DNA of 50,248 bases from Chara braunii. Lineage: Eukaryota > Streptophyta > Charophyceae > Charales > Characeae. Positions 43,919-50,248 of the stretch are shown one piece after another. The translations under genes were made by a program, and so were the position numbers. The notes under the pieces are model-generated. The model saw only the letters and a list, made by a program, of their open reading frames with translations. It was not told the DNA's origin and did no database searches. Position 1 is the first letter of the stretch; each line of letters opens with the position of its first letter. The DNA is taken from assembly GCA_003427395.1 (NCBI GenBank), contig BFEA01000740.1:221683-271930 (forward strand), given 5' to 3'.

Positions 43919-45112
43919 ATCCGATCTGCTCACGAAGAACAGGCCGCTCATTTCGCGATACGTGTCACGGAGGCAACAGTAGACCAGAACCGATGGTTCT
44001 GGTCCAACATATGAGACGATGTCAAATACACTGTCGCTAATTGTCTGGTCTGTGCCGCTGATCGCGCCCCTATACGGGGACCAAACACGATAGTACCAAC
44101 GGAAGTAGAGCGTCCTTTCCAGCGAGTCAGTATGGACACGACGGATATCGACATGCCACCTGGTCCAAACCGCTGTGAATATTCTATCCTGTTAGTTTTA
44201 ATTGACCATTTTTCCAAATACATCGAAGTCTATCCCTGTAAAACTCGAAAGGCCGCAGAAATAGCCACGTACATCGAACGATTCCTCTATACCCATCTAG
44301 ATATGAAAGAAATTCTAACCGACAATGGGTCGGAATTCAAAGGTGAGGTAGAAGAACTGCTTGCGCGAAGGGGCGTCACGCATCGACATACGGCACCTCA
44401 CGTGTCCCAATCGAATGGGTTGGCCGAGAATGCCAACCGCATGATTAAAACCGCCCTTCGCAGGAACTTAGCGGCACATGACACGCGTCCTTGGCCCGAG
44501 ATCGTATATCAGATCATCGGAATCCACCGGTCCACCCCTCACTAGTCTACAAGATTTACCCCCTTTCAGCTTCGAACTAATAGCCTTCCCTGTGTCGATT
44601 ACCAGGATAATTCGAAAATTGCCGAAGCAGGGGGTAAAGACACGCATGCAGCTCTCAAGGCCAAGGCCAAAAGGTACACTGAGTTAATGGAACGGGCCGT
44701 CTCGAAGCTAGCCCGAAAAAGGCAAAGGATGACTAAACTGGCCCACGGTAGACAGGTCCGTAGCTACGAGCCCCGGAATAGAAATGTTGGACCCCAGTAC
44801 CAATATAAATTAGGGGACCTAGTGCAGGTACGTAAATGTGCACGCGACCGGAAACTCGCTCCCAAGTTCTCTGGCTGTTTTCGCGTTGTCGAACTCGAAC
44901 CCAACGGCGCCAACATGGTGCGCATCGCGCCTGAAGCTAGTGCCAGCCATAGCTCTGTCCCCATCGTCCGGCATACCTCCTACCTCCGTCTTCTTCCTCC
45001 TTTTGATCTTCCTCCCTCTTCTTCCTCAGAAAGCGAGGAGAACGACAACGATCTAACTCTCTCTCCTCCTTCTTTCTCTTGTCCTTTGTCATCCTCCCCC
45101 ACCTTGCCATGA
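43919..45112 (+). pseudogene. pol: Integrase zinc finger, catalytic core and C-terminal domain
   Basis: The HHCC finger reads HEEQAAH ... CLVC across the stop at 43916 and a second TGA near 44010. The catalytic core has D in VSMDTTDID, D in ILTDNGSEF and E in NGLAENANR. The second Asp and the Glu are separated by 34 residues, one fewer than the usual 35. After a frameshift near 44545, the frame at 44687-45112 has YKLGDLVQVRKCARDRKL and PKFSGCFRVVELEPNG, the GDLV...KL-x-PK-x-x-G-x-F pattern of Gypsy integrase C-termini. It ends HTSYLRLLPP and a Ser/Pro/acidic tail. No chromodomain is visible. The TGA at 45110 overlaps the ATG of ORF2. Confidence 0.85.
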
Positions 45113-45591
45113 GTTTTATCACGGAGCGGGTTCTTGACGCACAACTGTTGCAGCCACGTGGCCACATCTCAGAGATTCGGCAAGTTTGTCACCCTCGGCT
45201 CAATGCGGATCTTCGGCGTCTGATGCGGTTCTTCTGCGACGAAGGCATCTGTGTCGCTGCCGCGTTTCGAATCGAAGGAAGTCCTCACGCAGTAATATTC
45301 GCGGAGGTAACCGCAGTTCATCGGCGAGCGGGTCCCAGGACGAGCCACGTCACCACGGTGGCGGCATTCACCGGCGACATCAGCTCGGTCAATCCGCTGT
45401 GGCATACCGCGATCTTGACCTCGCTGCGCGAGTGGACGAAGCAAGTGTCCAACGTGTGGCAGCACGTCCTCGCCCGACAAGGGTATAACATCATCCCGAT
45501 CTTTACACCGGATCTAGACAATATTCGCCGATCCCCGCGCGAGCGGCCAGTTGTGATCCCAACCCTCGTCCCCTTTCCACATCCCCGATGA
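45109..45591 (+). CDS. Retroelement ORF2 (160 aa, unknown function)
   Basis: An intact frame starting MSFITERVLDAQLLQPRG at the ATGA that also ends integrase. Its own stop forms another ATGA with the start of ORF3. Segments include LRRLMRFFCDEGICVAAAFR, HAVIFAEVTAVHRRAG and SLREWTKQVSNVWQHVL. It appears globular and moderately basic, with no signal peptide, membrane span or recognised motif. The C-terminal part is also present in copy A up to its truncation at 11866. The two tight overlaps suggest coupled termination and reinitiation on the pol transcript. This is inference. Confidence 0.6.
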   Translation: MSFITERVLDAQLLQPRGHISEIRQVCHPRLNADLRRLMRFFCDEGICVAAAFRIEGSPHAVIFAEVTAVHRRAGPRTSHVTTVAAFTGDISSVNPLWHTAILTSLREWTKQVSNVWQHVLARQGYNIIPIFTPDLDNIRRSPRERPVVIPTLVPFPHPR

Positions 45592-46621
45592 ACCACGCCG
45601 ATGTCCTCGCTCCTCTCTCTATCTTTGGTCTTCCTCTCTCTTCCCCACCTTCTAGCAGTCTGATCTTCATCCTTCTCTTTCCTTCTCATTCAAGCCTCTT
45701 TCAGTCCCTCTTATCAATCCTGGACATTGGCGACTGTGGCGCGAAACTTTTGAGGAGCTGCCTTTCTGCTTGGCCAGAGTATAGGTGACGTGGACAGGCA
45801 CTAGCGACCATCCCACGTGGATCGAGAATCCGGAGCTGCTGATCATACAGGCTTGGAGGACTAACGTGGAAGGAGATCTTCTTGGCTTTCTCTTCGGATC
45901 GGTACGACCGGGTCGACGCCACCTGATTGCGCAGGAGCTTATCGCACCGATCGTGCAATTGGCGGACGATCTCTCGCCCGACATCTATTTTCTGAGTGAT
46001 GACAGTCCTGCTCCATACATTTTCGAGCGATCATTGCACCCGTACCTTCAGTGGACCGCATGCTTGGAGGAACCTAGGGACGAGGATACGCTAACATCGC
46101 GGCAGGAGTATCTGAAGCCGTACGAGATCATCCCTCACGCCTTCTATCCGAGGGCAGAGGAAGTGGTGATCGACGACGACGACAACGAAGTGGACGATGA
46201 CGACGAAGAAACATCGGAGGAGGGAAGCTATAGTAAACATAGCGAGGGCGAGCTGAGTAAGGAGGGAGAGGAAGAAGAAGGAACCATGACCGAGTGGGAA
46301 GCCTTGCCGGAGGAAGCGACGCGCACGGGAACGGAGGCGGAAGATCCGGAAGCCGCGCGAAAGCGCGAAGAAATTGCCACCGGGAAGCGCCAGCTGGAGT
46401 TCGCCAGCGAAGCTAGCCTGTGCATCGGTAACGATCCGACCAGGGATCCAGAGCCGCCGAAGCCCGAAGATGGCAACCCTGCAGCTGCCACCTCAAGTAC
46501 CACGCGACGAAGACGGAGCCGATCCCCCTCCTCCTCCAGCCCCAGCCGTCCTCCAGTTCGCCCACATACCGATGCGGGCAATAGGCCTTCGTCCTCGAAC
46601 ACTGTCCCACCGACCCCTTGA
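45588..46621 (+). pseudogene. Retroelement ORF3, copy C (one frameshift, one nonsense)
   Basis: Counterpart of the intact 344-aa frame in copy A. It starts MNHADVLAPLSIFGLP and shifts frame in the first ~40 codons. It has a TAG near 45783, where copy A has CAG, and then runs open to 46621 through NPELLIIQAWRTNVEGDLLG, the Asp/Glu tract and the RRRRSRSPSS tail. Nucleotide length is 1034 against 1035 in copy A, so a single-base indel accounts for the shift. Confidence 0.65.
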
Positions 46622-47099
46622 TTTCCTCACCCTCGAGCAGATCCGTACCCCCGTCACCTTCCCTTCTCATCCTTTCCATCCCCATCTCTTCCGCGACTTC
46701 TATTCTACTCGTCTACTCGCCACCGTCCACCCCCACGCCTCCCTTCAATCCGCTGCCCCCACGTTCTGCTGGCATCCCCTGCTGTTCAGCACTGCATGGG
46801 AGCGATGCAACGTGGTAGAGGTTTACTGCGTCGCCACGGGGACAATCCCCGCTTGCCGCCACTTCGAGATCTTTCAAGCGGTGCTCTTCCGCACCCTTTC
46901 CTCCTTCTATCGCGACTACCTCGCTTCCCTTCCCCGCAGTGGCGATCATTTTCCCCACTTCCACCGGATCATCCGATATGAGGAGCTCCCGGTGACGATG
47001 GAAGGGATGAATCGCTTCCTACCCCCACTTCCTCCCCGTCATCCCCACGAGATCCCCTCCATGTATCGTCTCTACTGGCCTATTCCAACTAGGCGGTAG
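46572..47099 (+). CDS. Retroelement ORF4, copy C (175 aa, unknown function)
   Basis: Intact and exactly as long as the copy A frame. The chosen start is the ATG giving MRAIGLRPRT, because copy A has its start at that ATG; the open frame extends further upstream here (46374). It overlaps the end of ORF3 by 50 bases. Substitutions relative to copy A are spread over the protein without indels. No family is recognised. Confidence 0.65.
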   Translation: MRAIGLRPRTLSHRPLDFLTLEQIRTPVTFPSHPFHPHLFRDFYSTRLLATVHPHASLQSAAPTFCWHPLLFSTAWERCNVVEVYCVATGTIPACRHFEIFQAVLFRTLSSFYRDYLASLPRSGDHFPHFHRIIRYEELPVTMEGMNRFLPPLPPRHPHEIPSMYRLYWPIPTRR

Positions 47100-47502
47100 G
47101 CCCTATTCACATACCACCCCCCCTCCTCTCCTCATCGGCACGAATCAGTAAGCTTCGCGAAGATTCCGCCATCGACGATGACGTCAACCTACACTCTGAT
47201 TCAACGGGTAGCAACGAGCTGGGGTGCAAAGCACACAGAGATCAAGTGGACCGTGATGGCGACACCTGGACGATCTCTACAGGGCAGGGGGTTGCATATG
47301 ACAGGGCCGCGGAGATCTTGCCACGGATGTTGTCTCCATCTCATTCACGGCTCAGTTACCACTCCTTGTGCTTCTTTCTGGAGCTCTGATTGATGTGTTT
47401 GGTTCCTGATGCATCACTCTGTTCTCCCCCTTCTCTTTCCTCCTCCGCCATGACATGCAATCAGGAGATCGCATAATTTTGGAACCCCCTGCGTGTCACA
47501 TA
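47100..47502 (+). other. Conserved noncoding segment before the 3' LTR
   Basis: Matches copy A 9796-10185 in inverted orientation. It ends in the palindrome GTCACATATGTGAC, which spans the LTR start. No clear polypurine tract is seen, which is unusual for an element that should prime plus-strand synthesis here. Confidence 0.55.
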
Positions 47503-48412
47503 TGTGACGAACCACTTCCCGAACCCGTGCCATCTTTCGTACCCCTACTTTTGCTTGTATCATACCAACCCCAAAAAAACCCCGTTTCGATTTCTTGTTT
47601 CCGGATGCCGCATTTTTTATTTTTTCTGAAAGCTTTTTCGACTTCTGGGTTCTTTTTTTCCTTTTTGCAAAGTCGGGAAATACATGGGAATTTGCGTGCG
47701 CCTTAGCGAGCGCACTGGAAATTGGGCTCGACAGTTAGGAATTCCGGGATAAGCGGAACTTCGACTTGTCCTCTTCGAGTGTGTGAATGTTCTTGGCCAC
47801 ATCGAGGAAAACTCTCGGAATTTTGCGTGAATACGAATAGGCGTAGGATTTTCTTTTCCCGCGTCGCTTTTTCGCGCGTGGATATGGTGATTTCAATTTT
47901 GAATTAGGAGAGAAGCAAGCCGTAACTGTTTCGGTGCCTTTTTTTCTTTTTGTTGATGGCGCCGCGTATGCAGAGCTCTCTCCTCTTTGTCCCCCGCATC
48001 GCTCCCTCCCGCGCCTCCCTTCCCTTCTCCCTCCTTTTTCTCTCTCTCCGTAACTGTTTTCCTTCTCTCTCTCTCTCTCTCCCGCCTTGCTTTTTGCGCG
48101 CCCATTTTCCTTTCTTGATCATCTGAATCTTGGACCCGTCTTGCGCTACTTCTCGCGCCTTTTTTCTTCTCACCCTTTGAGCCTGGCGCACGACGCCCGG
48201 TCGATCCATCGACAACTCCCGCTCGCCAATCAGGTGCGTGGATCAATAGGACCTTCCTATTGCACGGCGAATCTGATTGGTTGAACCTTGAGTTTCGAGG
48301 GATCAACATGGCGTTCGTAGAGCACTCTTCTCAAAGTCTTCTCCTCCTGCTTCTCCTCTTANACCTCAGCTTTCCCGTCGCCTTCTCCCCCTTCTATCTC
48401 CCTTGTCGCAAC

Positions 48413-48419
48413 TATAAAA
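48413..48419 (+). promoter_or_regulatory. LTR TATA box, copy C
   Basis: TATAAAA in the same CAACTATAAAACCCGC context as the other two LTRs, 910 bases from the LTR start as in copy B. Confidence 0.65.
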
Positions 48420-48837
48420 CCCGCAAGCGCGTCTGCAAATCTCTCTTACGTTCTCGACTCCTAAGCCANCTTCCNGGAAGCANTGGCTAGNNAGAGTGGG
48501 TTGATGCGAGTCGGAAAGTNCNCTCGNGATNACGATAGGCTGGCCGGTTGCGCGCTTGATNGCCACGACGGACTGTGGGATCCNGGCGGACCGTGTNGAG
48601 TTTACGACAGCGGGGTGACGATCGCAGTGGTGGGAGTAAGCACGCGACGATTGGGATCGTCGGTGCGGGTATGAGGATCGATGATCGGAGTTGGGTTGAT
48701 TGGCCCGGGGCCATATTGGAATTAACGGCGAATGCGCCTTTGTTGCAGATTGTTATCTTTGGTGTGAGTGTACGGCGGCGACGCTGAACTTTTCTCTTTT
48801 CGGACCTTGTCCTCTTCTATTTTGACTTTCTTTCCCT

Positions 48838-48839
<2 letters not shown>

Positions 48840-48900
<61 letters not shown>
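48840..48900. repeat. (CT)n microsatellite in LTR copy C
   Basis: A short CT run at the site where copy B has its long CT/T tract. Confidence 0.9.
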
Positions 48901-48901
<1 letters not shown>

Positions 48902-49493
48902 TTTGAATGATGATGCGTCTGAATGATTATCCCTCTCCTGAATGGGAATGAGTCGGCGTCCTGTTTCTGTGTGAAAGAACTTCTTCCGGAACTCTTCCAT
49001 TAGTTTCCTGGGTAGTCCTCCTACGCAAGGACCCTGTCTTTTTGTCTTGTGAACGGTGGATGCGTGTGTACTGTGTGAGCAATCCATCTTTTTCCTGTTC
49101 ATGGCTCATTTTTCGCACCTTCCACAGTGAATGAATGTATGGAAATGCGCGTCTTTTTTGCATTGATTAGACGATTGTCGTCGGGATTTTGTCCGAGAAT
49201 GCAAGAGTGTTTAGATTTGTAGCTCTGAGGGCACTGCGCATGCCATCTGCCTTATGCTGCCCGACATCCGCAGCCGAACCACGGGCGGCCTCGAGAAACC
49301 AGGCGCCTAGGATCAACGTCGCACCGGCTCACTAAACCTGAGCAGCGGATCGGTCCCGTAGTTATATGCATGATCAGGTTGCTGAAATGTCTTTCTCTCT
49401 CTCCCTCTCGTGTTGAAGAAAATTGTTTAGGAGTAGCGCAAATGCTTTCTTTTTTTTTTGGATGACGACGCAAGGTCTTTACAATTGATTAAT

Positions 49494-50033
49494 ATGTGGA
49501 CTGACCGGTACCCTCCGATCGGGCACCAGCCTCCAGTACCTCCCGTCCCAACACGGCCTTTTCCGTATAACGAGGGAAGGACACGTGTATGTGAGTGGGA
49601 CGTACGAGAAGCTGTCGCACAGATCGGCGGGTGATACTACTTCCCTCCGGCCAACCGCTGTTAAAGGTTCATAGAGGCTGGGTTTGTCATTATCGATACG
49701 CACTTCCCACCTTACTCGATATTGTTTCCATTCAACGAGTTGATCGTCATCCCGTGGATGGTAGTAGGACCCCACTGGTCGCGCACTCTATGCACTGAAT
49801 GCCAGCGTTTTGAGCGCTACGAATCCAGGGGTTTCCACTACCGTGTGCGGAGTGAAGACGAGCATAAGGAAAGAGTCACGCGGCTGAGACCATCCACGTC
49901 GGACTCGGAACTGACCACTGAACAACGACAAGATTTGATAGGAAAACGAGACACGCGGAGCGTGCCAAAGCCTTTCCGTTCTAAACGACAGGCCGTAGCT
50001 CGGTGGGAAGCCCGATTATACTTTTTGGATTGA
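49494..50033 (+). pseudogene. LTR-internal ORF, copy C (180 codons, two nonsense mutations)
   Basis: Same frame as copies A and B, from MWTDRYPPIG to YFLD. Stops lie after AVAQIGG (TGA where copy B has CGA) and a few codons later, after NRC. One in-frame extra codon (ELTTEQ against EPTEQ) is the only length change relative to copy B. Conservation of phase over three copies, with decay by nonsense mutation only, is what former coding sequence would show. Confidence 0.6.
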
Positions 50034-50084
50034 ATTTGGATTTTTCTCTTTTCGCACCGTGCCCGCGCGCGCATCGCGCGACGC

Positions 50085-50248
50085 TGTGACGAACCACTTT
50101 CTGTAACGCACGAGTTTCTGCGCGGTTGCAACGAGGGGTCCTAAGCTGGGAAGATTGGGCCAATTACGAAAAACCGGGATCGGTGGAAAATTGCATCAGT
50201 ACCCTTGCTTCTTCGTCTTTTTCGTCGCTTCTTCGGGGCTGGGTGTAT
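50085..50248 (+). mobile_element. Start of a second, related LTR at the window end
   Basis: Begins with the same TGTGACGAACCACTT as the big LTRs and diverges after that. It abuts the truncated copy C LTR. Either a related element inserted here or the LTR is a recombinant. The window ends before this can be decided. Confidence 0.5.

Larger units (their letters stand above)
27434..50084 (+). mobile_element. Large Ty3/Gypsy retrotransposon (copy B/C) with nested insertion
   Basis: The order is 5' LTR, primer site, gag, protease, RT, RNase H, PHD-integrase, ORF2, ORF3, ORF4, 3' LTR. RT and RNase H before integrase is the Ty3/Gypsy order. About 8.6 kb of foreign DNA (34370-42979) splits RNase H. 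Without it the element would be about 14 kb, which is large mainly because of the 2.6-2.9-kb LTRs and three extra ORFs. Every pol domain carries at least one lesion, so the copy is inactive. The 3' LTR lacks its last ~190 bases. Confidence 0.85.
47503..50084 (+). mobile_element. 3' LTR, copy C (3' end missing)
   Basis: Aligns with copy B from its first base to CGCGACGC at 50084. The final ~190 bases of the LTR are absent, and a second LTR-like start follows at once. About a dozen scattered ambiguous bases at 48361-48720 indicate poor consensus over this repeat. Confidence 0.85.

Noticed and set aside
43919-45112. Chromodomain after the integrase
   Set aside because: The sequence after HTSYLRLLPP is a Ser/Pro/Glu tail without the aromatic-cage pattern, and the next ORF starts at once.
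27434-50084. Endogenous retrovirus with envelope gene
   Set aside because: ORF2-ORF4 have no signal peptide, no transmembrane anchor and no cleavage site, so an envelope role is unsupported.

Overview
This window is nuclear DNA of a large, repeat-rich eukaryotic genome, not a prokaryotic or organellar segment. It has long CT/GA, GT and AATC microsatellites, scaffold gaps, LINE, Penelope-like and Ty3/Gypsy retroelements, TIR DNA transposons, and a primer-binding site matching the plant-type initiator tRNA-Met. A permuted Penelope-like element (GIY-YIG upstream of the RT) and a PIF/Harbinger-type MITE point to the green lineage. A charophyte alga such as Chara is my guess, by inference only. 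I see no convincing host gene; essentially everything recognisable is mobile-element sequence, mostly inactivated.

Layout. 1-4.1 kb: two LINE reverse-transcriptase relics joined head to tail. 5.49-6.26 kb: a 779-bp MITE with perfect 23-bp TIRs and a TAA target duplication. 7.1-11.9 kb (minus strand): the 3' part of a Ty3/Gypsy element (copy A), with two intact extra ORFs and a 2.7-kb LTR. 12.0-20.1 kb: a Penelope-like element bounded by 75-bp, 95%-identical direct repeats, coding for a CCHC/coiled-coil/SAP-like protein, a GIY-YIG nuclease and an RT. A 2.46-kb TIR transposon split it, leaving a 9-bp target duplication. 20.1-22.6 kb: a probable LTR, PBS and gag start of another LTR element. 25.5-27.0 kb: a LINE C-terminal relic.

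27.4-50.1 kb is one Ty3/Gypsy element (copy B/C) in the plus orientation: 5' LTR, PBS, gag, protease, RT, RNase H, a PHD-finger plus integrase ORF, three further ORFs, and a 3' LTR. About 8.6 kb of foreign DNA sits inside its RNase H domain. That insert holds scrambled 28S/18S rDNA fragments, GC-rich spacer-like repeats, a ~122-bp satellite and a gap flanked by an assembly duplication.

The most unusual system is this Ty3/Gypsy family. Each 2.6-2.9-kb LTR carries the same ~179-codon reading frame. A C4HC3 PHD finger precedes the integrase. Three extra ORFs follow the integrase and are chained by ATGA stop/start overlaps. ORF3 and ORF4 recur in copy A, where they are intact.
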